Part shown: piece after piece, positions 1-11,420 of the stretch | How the letters are laid out: every line of letters begins with the position of its first letter | How positions within the stretch are numbered: the first letter of the stretch is position 1 | NCBI RefSeq assembly: GCF_050003625.1 | Contig: NC_134400.1 | Span: forward strand, 45,060,557-45,124,556 | Origin: Haematobia irritans | Lineage: Eukaryota; Arthropoda; Insecta; Diptera; Muscidae | Direction: 5' to 3' | DNA length: 64,000 nt | Notes under the pieces: model-generated | What the model was told of the DNA's origin: nothing | The model's input: the letters and a program-made list of their open reading frames with translations, nothing else | Databases searched by the model: none | Translations under genes and position numbers: made by a program

Positions 1-413
1 TTACATTTTAGGATTTTTAGTGTTTTGCTAAAGTTTCATTGGGTCTAAAGCGGATTGAGGTTCTTAGTTGAATTTTGTTTTCTCTGAAGCCAGAATTGTT
101 AACAGAAGAAGCCTAACAAAAGTAGGTAACATGGTGCATTGTTGTTGCTTTGTTACTTTTGGTTTTATAAGCTGTTTCACCGTGTTAGGTGAGTGTATAC
201 AAAATCTGTAATGTACGATAATTATAATGCAATTGCCTTCATTGAATCAAATGCGAAGATCGTTTATTGCTGAACACAAAAGATGTATGTTCTATAGTTA
301 TATTTAATTTAATTTTATAAAATGAAGGCTTCCATTTAATTTAAAAAAGGTTTCATTTGAATAGAAAATACTATAAAGTAAATTAAACGCAGTTAATTTT
401 TATTTCATTAACA
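1..413. other. AT-rich non-coding sequence
   Basis: No open frame, repeat family or RNA structure is recognised here. If the F-box gene at 21081 has further upstream exons, this may be intron or intergenic sequence. Confidence 0.4.
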
Positions 414-535
414 ACATGGCTATATCGACTCAGGAGCCGGCCCTGAGCATTATTGTTAAAAACACCATAAGTCTGACTCTTCTCCTTTTACTTTTTTTCC
501 TCGAGTCACGAACTCTAACGATGCATATCCATTCA
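414..535 (+). repeat. Fragment of Helentron-like family 1
   Basis: The stretch reading 'atcgactcaggagcc..ccctgagca' followed by a pyrimidine-rich run closely matches the 3' portion of the complete family-1 copy at 32460-32545. Only this terminal piece is present, so it is a dead fragment. Confidence 0.6.
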
Positions 536-1185
536 CAAAAAACGCATTTGTGGCAATACTGCTGCTTTATTTTTTTTTTTTCTTACTACACGAACAACTT
601 CCTTTTTAAATTATGATAATTATCAAAAATGATCACTCACAAATCTATAGCAATACTACTTACGCAATATTTAAAGCCAATTTCTCGCCGTGTATGTATG
701 TAATGTTAAACAAAATAAAAACCAATTGGTGATTTCTTTTATTTGAGATATCTTAAGAACTAGGTACAAGGCTTGAAAGATAAAAAAACAACAAAACTCT
801 AGACTACTTCTAGCGTTACAAAAGACAACAACAACAAAAATAACATGAACATGAACACAATGGGGCTTTGCAAACTGGGACACTGCAGTTAACCGCACAA
901 ATAAAGGCACAAAACAAAAAATGCAACAGCAATGCAAACACATACATACACACCCATAGCCATACTTCGTATATAAGGCGATCCATAGTCGGCGAAAGCC
1001 TTAAGGGACTAATACGTAGACTTAAAAGAGGTTGAACAAATCAAGAAGAGGGTTATACAAATACACAGTTAAAACTTTTCAGATAAGTTACCATAGTAAA
1101 ACTCTTAAGAGCAAAAGAAATTTAAATGGCATGTGTAGTGGACAAGAGAAAGAATTCCCCATAACCCTGCAAACATTTTATATTG
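536..1185. other. AT-rich non-coding sequence
   Basis: Low-complexity A/T-rich sequence with short (ACA)n and (CATA)n runs around 825-955. The open frames across it are short and compositionally biased. Nothing is recognised. Confidence 0.4.
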
Positions 1186-1562
1186 AAAGTGTATGGAAGT
1201 AATTTCGCCCTGGAAGATAAAACTTTCATAGGCGATGTCATTTTCTTATCGATTTAGTGTCCCCGTTCGGGAACAAATGTCCCACAACGCGATAGTGTTC
1301 TCGGGGAATCGAACCAGTGACTAAAAGAAGTCAAAAAAGCGATAGTTATTTTTTAAAAATTAAAAATGATATCGAAAGTATATGGAAGTAATTTCGCCCT
1401 GGAAGATAAAACTTTCATAGGCGATATAATTTTCTTATCGATTTAGTGTCCCCATTCGGGAAAAAATGTCCCACAACGCGATAGTGTTCTCGGGGAATCG
1501 AACCAGTGACTAAAAGAAGTCAAAAAAGCGATAGTTATTTTTTAAAAAATAAAAATGATGAT
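1186..1562. repeat. Tandem duplication, 189-bp unit, two copies
   Basis: Two almost identical units start near 1186 and 1375: 'tatggaagtaatttcgccct' occurs at 1192 and again at 1381. They differ by a handful of substitutions. Each unit carries GGAATCGAACC, the complement of a pol III B-box (GGTTCGATTCC), in the minus orientation. A tRNA-like sequence follows directly on the minus strand. The unit may be a SINE-related repeat, but no A-box at normal spacing was found inside it. Confidence 0.7.
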
Positions 1563-1636
1563 CGGCCGCACCGAGCGTTGAACTCGGAACCTTTCGTTTT
1601 CAATTCAAAGGCTCTCCCTCTGTGCTACCCACGCTT
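1562..1636 (-). repeat. tRNA-like sequence (SINE head or tRNA pseudogene)
   Basis: On the minus strand an A-box-like TAGCACAGAGGG is followed by a perfect T-arm: 5-bp stem CCGAG/CTCGG around the 7-nt loop TTCAACG. The anticodon arm has an over-long loop and the acceptor stem does not pair, so this is not a functional tRNA. It is most likely the decayed head of a tRNA-derived SINE. Confidence 0.45.
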
Positions 1637-1639
1637 GCT

Positions 1640-2056
1640 GGTTGATAGTGGCTTTTTGCACACATGAACTCTCAAAGAGGTGCTATTGAAAAATTCGCTA
1701 TGTCGATGTATGGAGTTTATATTTAGATTTTTGGTCACTGTTAGAGTCGAATTTGTTTCGAAACGGAAACACCCCACGCGATAGTTGTTTTTGTTGTGCT
1801 TGAGATTTTACTACCAGAAAACTTCTTGGCGATCCGAAGTAGTGACATTTTAGCGAAAAACGATAAAACAATCATCCAAATACGTGCAGGGAAGCAATGT
1901 GGCGGCTGACAAAACGCATATCTAACCTGAGTACCATTATCGATTGCATCGGCCACAGATGCTTGTTGTCCATGGTTGCCTACCATTATGAAATTAATTG
2001 GGGAAATTAACTACGTTAGTAACCATAATCATAATGCCTCTTTACATAGATATTGG
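1640..2056. other. Non-coding sequence without recognised features
   Basis: The only open frame, 1741-1986 on the minus strand, shows no family resemblance, no clean splice context and no neighbours of its own. I see nothing else. Confidence 0.35.
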
Positions 2057-2064
2057 CCATGGAA

Positions 2065-2657
2065 TAGAGGTGTGCACGTGACATGAAATTGTCGTGACTC
2101 ACGAAAATTTTCGTGACTCACGCGTGAGTCGTGAGTCACGCGTGAGTCGTGACTGCGTGAGTGTGCGTGAGCGTGATTAACCAACCAAATGTCGTGCGTG
2201 AGCGTGAGTCACGAAAATAATATCTTCGTGAGTGTGCGTGAGTAACGAATTTCGGAAAAACACACTCACCAAAATAATCCAGCTTACGAACATAAAATAT
2301 TTGCGAGTTGAATTTATTTATAATTTTAGTGACATCCTAAGTGTTAAGAGTTTTATAACGGTCTCGATTTGAATCATACTCATATTTTCAGTCAGGTTCT
2401 ATAGGTAAATTACTCATAAAATTATTCGTGAGTCACGAGGTTTCTCGTGAGTCACGACATTTTTCGTGAGTCACGATATTTTTCGTGAGTCACGACATTT
2501 AAAAGATTTTCGTGCGTGAGTACAAATTTTCTTTTCGTGAGCGTGCGTGACCGTGAGTCCTACCAAAAAATATCGTGCGTGAGTGTGCGTGAATAAGATT
2601 TCTCCGTCGTGAGTGTGCGTGAGCGTGAGTAAAATATTACTCACGTGCACACCTCTA
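2065..2657. mobile_element. hAT-type MITE made of TGAGTCA-like repeats
   Basis: A 593-bp element with perfect 17-bp terminal inverted repeats, TAGAGGTGTGCACGTGA at 2065 and its complement ending at 2657. It is flanked by an 8-bp target duplication, ccatggaa (2057-2064) and ccatggag (2658-2665), 7 of 8 matching. The TIR start and 8-bp duplication are typical of hAT elements. The interior is a degenerate array of CGTGAGTCACGA-like palindromes in both orientations. It has no transposase frame, so it is non-autonomous. Confidence 0.8.
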
Positions 2658-2665
2658 CCATGGAG

Positions 2666-3368
2666 ATCTTGTAATATAACGTCTTATTTCGATTTCTTCC
2701 TTGTTCTGGCGGCCAATCAAAGGTGTAAATTTTCGGCTAACTTCTTTGGCAAGTACACCCAACAAATAATAAGGAAAAGTTAACTTAATTCAAGCAGTTG
2801 CGGTGTCAAAAGTACAGTAAGTACGGTTTTTCTAAATTCAAGTACAAAATTCTTATTTTGATCCCGAAAATATAAAGTACAGATTTCTTAATTTTAGAAA
2901 TTTTCGTGTTTGTGCTTCCTTTATGTACGGGAAGTGCTTGATTCATGCCTAGTGAAGCTCTATGTAATCCGAATCTGTACTTGATTCAATCCGCATTTAA
3001 GCTTATATTAAACCCAATTAGCACTTAACTTGAGCCAAAAAGAACTTGGTTTAAGTGGAATCAAGGCTTCGATCAATATTTTGTATTCTTACATATTATC
3101 CCACTATGCTTGATCCAAGAACGATCTGTACTTGATTTAATCCCGAACCGCATTCAATGCTGTTTTATGTGCGCTTGAGTTTAGTATGATTTGTACTAAC
3201 CATGTACCCATCGGGTTTATAACCCCGATCATTTGGTTTGCTCACAAACTGCTCAAATCAACGGATAAAACTAAATTTAGTAAAATCTACTACTGCGGCG
3301 TGGACTTCGATCTGTTTTCGGACCATTTCTCGTGTCATTACCATATTTTTCGTCCACTTTTTGGATGC
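2666..3368. other. Non-coding sequence without recognised features
   Basis: Contains a loosely repetitive stretch in which 'cttgatt'/'agtac' words recur (2800-3180), which looks like decayed repeat DNA. The open frame starting at 3186 runs into a T-rich tail and the next MITE and resembles no protein I know. Confidence 0.35.
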
Positions 3369-3376
3369 GAGGCAAC

Positions 3377-4050
3377 CACGGTTGCCATAGTTGGGAAAAA
3401 AATCCACCAAAAATTGTATTTTTTTTACTGATTGGTAAATTGGTAGAATTCTTGATATTATGATAGGTTTTTCAAAATGTTCCTCACCAATTATTATTAT
3501 TATTCATTTATTTAAATATTTCTATAGAAAAAAAATTTTACAAAAATTCTCAATAGAAATAAAATTTTAAAAAAAATTCTCTATAGAAATAAAATTTTGA
3601 CAAAATTATCTATAGAAATAAAATTTTGACAAAATTATCTGTAGAAATAAAATTTTTACAAAATTATCTTTGGAAATAAAATTTTGACACAATTTTCTAT
3701 AGAAATAAAATTTTGCAAGAATTTACTATATAACATAAGTAAAATTTTGCAAAAATTTTCTGTTGAAATAATTTTTCTATAGATATAAAATATTTCCTAT
3801 ATAAATAAAATTTCGTCAAAATTGTCTATATAAATAAAACATCGACAAAATTTTCTATAGAAATAAAATTGTAACAAAATTTCCTATAAATTCAATATAA
3901 AACATTTCTTTCGTATAAAACAACATTTCTTTATGATAACCACAAAAATTTGAGCAACAACTTCAAAATAAGATTTTTTAATTAGGTAGGTTTTTGGTAA
4001 AATTTTCTTCAAATTTTGGTAGATTATTTTTGACACGAGTAGCAACCGTG
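3377..4050. mobile_element. hAT-type MITE with a 29-bp minisatellite
   Basis: Ends are CACGGTTGCCA (3377) and AGCAACCGTG (to 4050). The flanks gaggcaac (3369-3376) and ggtgcaac (4051-4058) match at 6 of 8 positions, consistent with an old 8-bp duplication. The interior (about 3520-3890) is a diverged tandem array of a roughly 29-bp unit built on 'tctatagaaataaaattttgacaaaat'-like words, described in two parts here: TCTATAGAAATAAAA and TTTTGACAAAAT. The younger relative at 56858-57726 supports the boundaries. Confidence 0.65.
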
Positions 4051-4058
4051 GGTGCAAC

Positions 4059-5406
4059 ACCGCGTTTAAGGCGGTAATGGGCATTGGTATGAGAAACAAA
4101 AAATTTACTGACATTTAAATTCTGGAAACCACACATGGCTTAACGATAGGATTTCCAGCCAAATATAAAGCAGTCAACGACCCAGCAAAAGAAGCGTCGC
4201 CAAAAAAGTAGTGAAAATGTTCTTTTTGGATCCGGAAGTGGTGCCAAATTGACGCAGAAGTGATGAATTTAACATGGGCTTGTCATAAGACGGATGTCCA
4301 CCATTTCAACAGGCGCTGAACTGAATTTGCAGCACTTCTTAAGTTGTGAACCGAATTCAGTGTTTTGGATGTGAATTAAGAAATTTTGTGATTTTGTGAC
4401 AAATAAATAATTTTTCAAATTTTTTATGATTTTTAATGCATTATAACGCTTGTCTAGCTAGAACTTTTGTGATCAAGTATTTTTAAAAATTCGAAATTTT
4501 TCTACAAAGGATTTAAAAATTTTTTCGGCTAAATTTAATAATAAAGAACATCTTTCGGAGAGCATTTTTGGAAGTCCTTTTAAAGTTGTGCCTTGAGAAG
4601 AACTTCCAAATTTTTTTGCTGGGGAGATGACTGATACGTTCGATATTCCTCTAATATGGAACATAAGCCACGGCCTATGCTTCGAGACAGAGTTTAGATG
4701 TTCTATTGGACCCTCATTTTCCTGCAATGGTTTATCTATCTACTAATTATCCGACAGCTGTTAAAGGTATGCATGCTTTAACAGGTCAACTAATTAGTTG
4801 ACCTGTTAAAGCAAACACAAGAATGTGGAAATTAAGGATGCCTTCATACAAAAATCGTTAGAGAAAATCCATACAATACCTCACTTTTTTCTCATCCATT
4901 GAATAATATTTATGCAGGAAACCCTTTAATATTGTCTACTTAAACTATGTGCTTATGGTGAACTCAAACTGTTTTTTGTTGGCTTCTTACCAACTTCATA
5001 ATCTCCTTAAAAATAACTTTGACGGTGGCTTAAGAACTTACACTGAACCACAGGCACATGCCTCCCTACAGCTTATCTTATACATACAATACCGAGAAAG
5101 ATATCACAACAGCAGAGATGGTAACCATGAAGGTGGGGTTATTAAAATGAACAATTCATTCCTAAGGGAGTAACACATTTAGAGTTGGGCCCTCTTTATT
5201 AAAAATCATAAAGTTCATGACTAGATTTAGGTGGTTGATACAAAAACAAAAAAAAAACATTTTTTGGCAACGGTACATCTTTTTTGAATAATACGCTTTC
5301 TCGTGACTTCTAACTTAGGCCTCCGAGGTGAGGACGACCTCTTTTCTCATTCGACTTATGTTTATGTGAAGTGAATGGCTTTTTAAGTGTTGATATGAAT
5401 GAAATC
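4059..5406. other. Non-coding sequence with a 40-bp palindrome
   Basis: No coding sequence is recognised; the two longer open frames (4473-4727 minus, 4949-5173 plus) resemble no known protein. The notable structure is the perfect palindrome at 4774-4813, listed separately. Confidence 0.4.
4774..4813. repeat. Perfect 40-bp palindrome
   Basis: The 20-base half-site TGCTTTAACAGGTCAACTAA is followed immediately by its exact reverse complement with no spacer. The core CTGTTAAAG occurs again at about 4757-4765, giving a second, shorter foldback. Such a spacerless palindrome can extrude as a cruciform. It may be a remnant of two transposon ends joined head to head. Confidence 0.85.
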
Positions 5407-7015
5407 TACACCCAAAAAAAATTGACTTGGATCCAAAATTTTGACCTTCCCTTAAAGATTTTGGTATTGATTTCGAGCCAAAGATGCAGCTTCTTTAAAA
5501 TAAAGAAATTTTTTAGCGACATATGTGGCTTTAAATCAAGGGTCAATAAAATTAAAAATTATAACGAATACTTCAATGTAAAAAATGTTTTCTTAATTCC
5601 AAAAGGACTTTAAACCAAAGATGCTAAATCTTCAAAATAAATCTTAGCCTTTATTTGAAGCGTTTTTATCTTAAATCTAAAGATTCAATATTTCAGTTAA
5701 TGGACGATTTTTATTTTGAATAATATTTATCGAATAATATTCGCACAACAAGAATACAAAATTCTTATAATTATAGTACGGTGAGAAAATCCTACATATT
5801 TTTAAAATCTTATAACTAATACAATTATATAAAACAAATTCAAATATAGAGTCAAGACAACAAATTACAAATCACAATAAGGAAAAAACATGACAAATTT
5901 AAAGTTTGAAATTTAACAAAAAGGAATGTGGTTAATTAAAAAATATCCTTTAATTTTTAATTAATATAACTTTAATTTTTAATTAATATAACTAATGCAA
6001 AAAAGTATAGATTATAGCATAGAATTAATTTCAAGAAGATATATAAAATATCATTTTAAATTTTTTAATTAAATTTAAGAAATTAATCAAAAAAAAGTAT
6101 AATAAATAAATAATAAATAATAAAAATACAAAAAAAAATAAATATATATAATAATAATAATAGAAATAATAATAATAAATAAATAAAAAAAAATATATAA
6201 ATACATAAATAATAAACCCGTTTTCATTCACTATTCAGAACGTTTAATCTACAGATTTCTTGTAAAATTCCCAAAGTTTACGTTTGAAAATTACCGAATT
6301 GTTGAGAGTTTGTAATTCATTTGGTAGAGAGTTCCAAAGACGTATTGCGAAAATGAAATACTGCCATTGTGATATTAATTTCCGATGCAGCATAGGTATA
6401 AGTTTCTTACCTCTATTGGATCGGACAAAGCTAATTTTCCGATACAAATACGGTGGTGTGCGCGTATAAATTATTTTCTGTAAGTAGATAAGCGACCTTA
6501 TATCCAACAACTCATTAATACAAACCCCGTACAGAACCACATTATAACGAAAATTTAGTTTGCGTAATCTTTAATATCACGTAAATGTTTTTTTCAGTGT
6601 AGAAAATATATTCGATATGTACTTCGTAGGCCAATTTCATAGTGGCCTGGAGAGAGATGGTGGAATGGTACTCTTTCCGTGACCAACACCTTTGCGATCT
6701 TAATTTTACTACACGTAATTTACACAATATTTAAGACAAATTTCTTTAAAATAAAGAAATTTTATTTTAACGAAAGTTTGTAATCTTTGCGTCAAAAGTT
6801 TTTTTAATTAAATGTAAGTATCATGGAAAGATCAAGCAGATTTGATAAATGAGATTTGTTTCCTAATTTTAATTTTTAGAACCTCTATTTAAAGCTAGAT
6901 AGTTCCCTAAAAATGTCTTTATTTTAAAGAATACACATCTTTGATTCAGAATCAATGTTAAATCCTTAAGAGGAGGTTAAAATCTTTGGATGTAAGTAAA
7001 CTATTTTAGAGTGTA
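5407..7015. mobile_element. TIR element carrying a LINE fragment
   Basis: The left end at 5407 (TACACCCAAAAAAAATTGAC...) and the right end at 7015 are imperfect inverted repeats over about 55 bases. Both arms hold matching blocks: ACTT..ATCCAAA, then ATTTT.ACCT, then CTTAA.GATTT. No transposase is visible. The interior holds a minus-strand LINE fragment with an A/T-rich tail (about 6088-6560), so this is probably a MITE or deleted transposon that later took an insertion. The target duplication is not clear. Confidence 0.45.
6088..6560 (-). pseudogene. LINE reverse-transcriptase C-terminal fragment with A/T tail
   Basis: A minus-strand frame, 6540-6244, ends a protein with the motif RLWNSLPNE followed by a short F-K-L segment. 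That is characteristic of the C-terminus of CR1/Jockey-type LINE reverse transcriptases. Earlier residues fit the region just after the RT thumb. Downstream on the minus strand is a (TAA)/(AAT)-rich tail (6210-6088), as expected for a 3' end. It is strongly 5'-truncated and non-functional. Confidence 0.6.
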
Positions 7016-7104
7016 GTTAGGAGTTTGGTGTGTACCAACGGACTATCCCAAAGCTATGCAAAAATTGTCTCCTACTTAGCCTATTGTCAACAATGCGCAC
7101 TTTA

Positions 7105-7912
7105 CCAATACCAAACAAGGAAAATGTTGGTCGAAATCAGAAAAACATATATATGGGAGCTAAATCTAAATCTGAACCGATGTCAACCAAATTTGGCACG
7201 CATAGCTACAATGCTAATTCTACTCCCTGTGCAAAATTTCAACTAAATCGGAGTTAAAAATTGGCCTCTGTGGTCATATGAGTGTAAATCGGGCGAAAGC
7301 TATATATGGGAGATATATCCAAATCTGAACCGATTTCAAAAAAATTTGGCAAGTATAGCTACAATGCTAATTCTACTCCCTGTGCAAAATTTCAACTAAA
7401 TCGGAGCAAAATATTGGCCTCTGTGGGCAAATGAGTGTAAATCGGGCGAAAGCTATATATGGGATCTATATCTAAATCTGAACCGATTTGGCTGATATTT
7501 TGCAAGTTTTCCGAGACTCATAAAATATTCGGATGTACGGAATTTGAGGAAGATCGGTTGATATACACGCCAATTATGACCAGATCGGTGGCAGCTATAT
7601 CTAAATCTGAACCGATTTTTTCCAAAATCAATAGGGATCGTCTTTGAGCCGAAACAGGACCCTATACCAAATTTTAGGACAATCGGACTAAAACTGCGAG
7701 CTGTACTTTGCACACAAAAATACATCAACAGACAGACAGACGGACAGACAGACAGACGGACAGACAGACAGACGGACATCGCTTAATCGACTCAGAATTT
7801 AATTCTAAGACGATCGGTATACTAAACGATGGGTCTCTTCTTTCTTGGCGTTACATACAAATGCACAAACTTATTATACCCTGTACCACAGTAGTAGTGA
7901 AGGGTATAAAAA
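7105..7912 (+). mobile_element. Helentron-like family 1, truncated copy
   Basis: Contains about two and a half copies of the 153-bp family-1 unit ('atatatgggagctatatcta', 'aaatcgggcgaaagctatat'), then a microsatellite of GACA/GACG words at 7728-7776. It ends at 7912 with the family's 3' end 'ataccctgtaccacag..agggtataaa'. Unlike the 31043-32602 copy it lacks the 5' 'gggcggggccgac' end. Apparent open frames across it (7453-7779 and others) are translations of the repeat. Confidence 0.7.
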
Positions 7913-8960
7913 ATGGGCCTACGTAGCGAGGGTTACCTCTTCTCCATTCGAGTGTGTTTTTCTGCATGTCCTACAAAGTCCTTTAAAAACGTGTACGGAA
8001 ACTTCAATTTCAGAAGAAATTCAGACTCGAATTCAAAAAGACAACAAATTTAACGACCTTTTATTAATTTTCAAGATTTTTTCAGAATTCTTAAAGACAA
8101 ATTGACCTTAGTCAAACAAATTTTTCTTTCACGTTAAGATACCCATTTTTTAAGTCGAATCACTTAATTATAAGCACAAAACGACTTTATTGAAAAGTTT
8201 CAAGGAAAAAACCTTATATCAGAGAAATGTGTCTTCTATGCTAAGCAAAAAAAAACGCATTCGTCTTTTAAGGACAAACAGTCGTTGGCCTCACGACAAT
8301 TTTTCAGTGCATTAAACCGACCGATGTTTCACGAAACGCCACAGAAAAGGATTAAGCTAAGAGAGCGTCAAATTCCCTCTGAAATCACAGTTTCTGTTGT
8401 TGTCAAAAGTGAGCATGCTGGTATCCATTTAGCCCACAAATTTCTCATGACATAAATTTTTGGCAATAACATATTTGACGCTCACGACCTTTGAAATGCC
8501 TAAAGTTACTGCGATCTAGCGTACCTTCAACGGACATCCTGCCAATACGAGATGGTGGATTTTTGGATCTTTATCTGCGGTGGTAGATATGTTCTCAGCA
8601 CCTCTACATGGCTTAGTAAAACACTAACTTCTGAGCACCTTTGAAATTCGTTTAACCAATATTTAGGAGAAGCCATCGCAGGATAAGATTCTGCGTATGC
8701 AACGTGCCACTTCTAAATATCACCAACATATTAGGAGGTAAACCACCGCTGCAAAACCTTTTGTATTCGGTCGAAACTGGAATTTAACCTAAAACTGCAA
8801 GACGGACAAAGGGTCTCCAAAATAATAAAAGAACCACTTACCGATATTGTTCGTTTTCCTTATTTTCTAGAATGTCCCAACGTACATGATAAAAAGGGAT
8901 ATGATCATGCTGAAAAGTCGACATATTCGAATGCAAAAGTGTGCTCAATATGACCGCATC
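7913..8960. other. Non-coding sequence, partly a decayed MITE
   Basis: Bases about 8080-8309 are related in reverse orientation to 27545-28215: both have the 'atcagagaaatg' / 'tatgctaagcaaaa' block and an end of the form TTTTTCAGTG / CACTGAAAAA, typical of TA-site MITEs. The rest (8320-8960) shows no family I recognise. Confidence 0.4.
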
Positions 8961-8962
8961 TA

Positions 8963-9895
8963 AAGGGTGATTCTTTTGAGGTTAGGATTTTCATGCATTA
9001 GTATTTGACAGATCACGTGGGATTTTAGACATGGTGTCAAAGAGAAAGATGCTCAGTATGCTTTGACATTTCATCATGAATAGACTTACGATCTGCCACA
9101 ACGTCGAATTTTCAGTGAATGGGCCCTAGAAAAGTTGGCAGAAAATCCGCTTTTTTATCGACAAATTTTGTTCAGCGATGAGGCTCATTTCTGGTTGAAT
9201 GGCTACGTAAATAAGCAAAATTGCCGCATTTGGAGTGAAGAGCAACCAGAAGCCGTTCAAGAACTGCCCATGCATCCCGAAAAATGCACTGTTTGGTGTG
9301 GTTTGTACGCTGGTGGAATCATTGGACCGTATTTTTTCAAAGATGCTGTTGGACGCAACGTTACGGTGAATGGCGATCGCTATCGTTCGATGCTAACAAA
9401 CTTTTTGTTGCCAAAAATGGAAGAACTGAACTTGGTTGACATGTGGTTTCAACAAGATGGCGCTACATGCCACACAGCTCGCGATTCTATGGCCATTTTG
9501 AGGGAAAACTTCGGAGAACAATTCATCTCAAGAAATGGACCGGTAAGTTGGCCACCAAGATCATGCGATTTGACGCCTTTAGACTATTTTTTGTGGGGCT
9601 ACGTCAAGTCTAAAGTCTACAGAAATAAGCCAGCAACTATTCCAGCTTTGGAAGACAACATTTCCGAAGAAATTCGGGCTATTCCGGCCGAAATGCTCGA
9701 AAAAGTTGCCCAAAATTGGACTTTCCGAATGGACCACCTAAGACGCAGCCGCGGTCAACATTTAAATGAAATTATCTTCAAAAAGTAAATGTCATGGACC
9801 AATCTAACGTTTCAAATAAAGAACCGATGAGATTTTGCAAATTTTATGCGTTTTTTTTTAAAAAAAAGTTATCAAGCTCTTAACAAATCACCCTT
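8963..9895 (+). mobile_element. DD41D mariner-like deletion derivative, copy 1
   Basis: A 933-bp element with inverted ends AAGGGTGATT at 8963 and AATCACCCTT to 9895, each flanked by TA (8961-8962 and 9896-9897). It encodes only the C-terminal part of a transposase. Almost the same internally deleted element occurs in the opposite orientation at 59229-60162, so this shortened form has itself been multiplied. Confidence 0.85.
9075..9788 (+). pseudogene. Truncated Tc1/mariner-superfamily transposase
   Basis: The frame is open from about 9100 to the stop at 9788. The first acidic residue is in FSDEAHF, the second in FQQDGATCH, and the third most likely in DLTPLDYFLWG. That leaves 41 residues between the second and third acids, so it is a DD41D (rosa-like) type. 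The N-terminal DNA-binding helix-turn-helix region is missing because of an internal deletion. Compared with copy 2 there is also a 1-base loss near 9092 that breaks the frame before FSEW. It is non-functional, but the DDE core is otherwise uninterrupted in this copy. Confidence 0.8.
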
Positions 9896-9897
9896 TA

Positions 9898-10168
9898 TAA
9901 CCTATGATTACCTAGATGTTTTTGAATAAGGAGAAATATAAAGACGCTTACGAGCTGGGAGAAAAATAGAAATTGAGCTGGAGAACACAATTGTCCTAAA
10001 AACAACGCGGACTTGTTTGGACTAGTGCACTGAAAACATGGACTCCGATTAGTATCAGTGCAATGGTGATAAATGCACTCAAACGCAAATTCCTAGGGAT
10101 CTGCTAAGGAGAGTAGGACCACATGACCTCGAGTTAAGGGTGTTGAGGATAAGGATACTTTAGACACC
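9898..10168. other. Spacer between two transposons
   Basis: Non-repetitive-looking sequence between the DD41D copy and the Himar1-like copy. It probably continues at 11421 on the other side of the mariner insertion. Nothing is recognised. Confidence 0.4.
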
Positions 10169-10170
10169 TA

Positions 10171-11418
10171 ACAGGTTGGCTGATAAGTCCCCGGTCTAAC
10201 AAAGAAAAACACATTTTTTTGTCAAAATTCGTTTTTATTATTCAACATAGTTCCCTTCAAGAGCGATACAACGATTATAACGACCTTCCAATATTTTTGA
10301 TAGCATTTTGGTAGTACTCCTTCGGTTTTGCCTCAAAATAGGCCTCAGTTTCGGCGATCACCTCTTCATTGCAGCCAAATTTTTTCCCCTGCGAGCATCC
10401 TTTTGAGGTCTGAGAACAAGAAAAAGTCACTGGGGGCCAGATCTGGAGAATACGGTGGGTGGGGAAGCAATTCGAAGCCCAATTCATGAATTTTTGCCAT
10501 CGTTCTCAATGACTTGTGGCACGGTGCGTTGTCTTGGTGGAACAACACTTTTTTCTTCTTCATATGGGGCCGTTTTGCCGCGATTTCGACCTTCAAACGC
10601 TCCAATAACGCCATGTTGATGGTTTTTCCATTCTCAAGATAATCGATAAAAATTATTCCATGCGCATCCCAAAAAAACAGAGGCCATTACTTTGCCAGGG
10701 GACTTTTGAGTCTTTCCACGCTTCGTAGACGGTTCAGCCGACTGTCTATTGGACTCAGGAGTGTAGTGATGGAGCCACGTTTCATCCATTGTCACATATC
10801 GACGGAAGAACTCGGGTGTATTACGAGTTAACAGCTGCAAACACCGCTCAGAATCATCAACACGTTGTTGTTTTTGGTCAAATGTGAGCTCGCGCGGCAC
10901 CCATTTTGCACAGAGCTTCCGCATATCCAAATATTGATGAATGATATGACCAACACGTTCCTTTGATATCTCTAAGGCCTCTGCTATCTCGATCAACTTC
11001 ATTTTACGGTCATTCAAAATCATTTTGTGTTTTTTGTTTTGATATTTTCGTCGATAACGTCCACTGCGTTCACCGTCCTCCGTGCTCATTTCACCACGCT
11101 TGATTTTGCATACCAATCAATTATTGTTGATTTCCCTGGGGCAGAGTCCGGAAACTCATTATCAAGCCAAGTTTTTGCTTCCACCGTATTTTTCCCCTTC
11201 AGAAAACAGTATTTTATAAAAACACGAAATTCCTTTTTTCCATTTTTTTCACAATAACAAAAGTTGCTTCACAAAGACGCTCTATCTCACAAACTAATTG
11301 ACTTACAAACGTCAAATTTTGACACGAATCATTTGAAGGTTGTTACTATATAAAAATAATATGCATTTAATACTAGCGACGCCATCTATGTGTCAGACCG
11401 GGGTCTTATCAACATGTT
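10171..11418 (-). mobile_element. Himar1-like mariner, degenerate copy
   Basis: The left terminal repeat begins ACAGGTTGGCTGATAAGTCC at 10171. The right end is a degraded inverse (gaccggggtcttatcaacatgt to 11418). TA flanks lie at 10169-10170 and 11419-11420. At 1248 bp it is about 50 bp shorter than the 61055-62350 copy because of several small deletions. The TIR sequence is, as far as I remember, that of Himar1 from Haematobia irritans (irritans subfamily). Confidence 0.9.
10238..11243 (-). pseudogene. Mariner (DD34D) transposase, frameshifted
   Basis: The catalytic blocks are visible in separate frames on the minus strand: MDETWLHHY, FHQDNAPCH and SPDLAPSDFF, with 34 residues between the second and third Asp. 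The N-terminal helix-turn-helix (RKMKLIEIAEAL, ISKERVGHI) is present. Against the copy at 61125-62171 there are small deletions after GERSGR, around the QSAE segment and after MALLERLK's upstream joint, and one or more single-base shifts. It cannot make a transposase. Confidence 0.85.
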
Positions 11419-11420
11419 AC

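Noticed and set aside
3490..3890. Regularly spaced repeats resembling a CRISPR array (also 15760-17540 and 34480-35715)
   Set aside because: Units are diverged and contiguous with no unique spacers, there are no cas genes, and the window is clearly eukaryotic. It is a minisatellite.
6031..6231. 66-codon ORF rich in Phe, Tyr and Ile, looking like a membrane peptide
   Set aside because: It is a translation of the A/T-rich LINE tail (TAA/AAT repeats).
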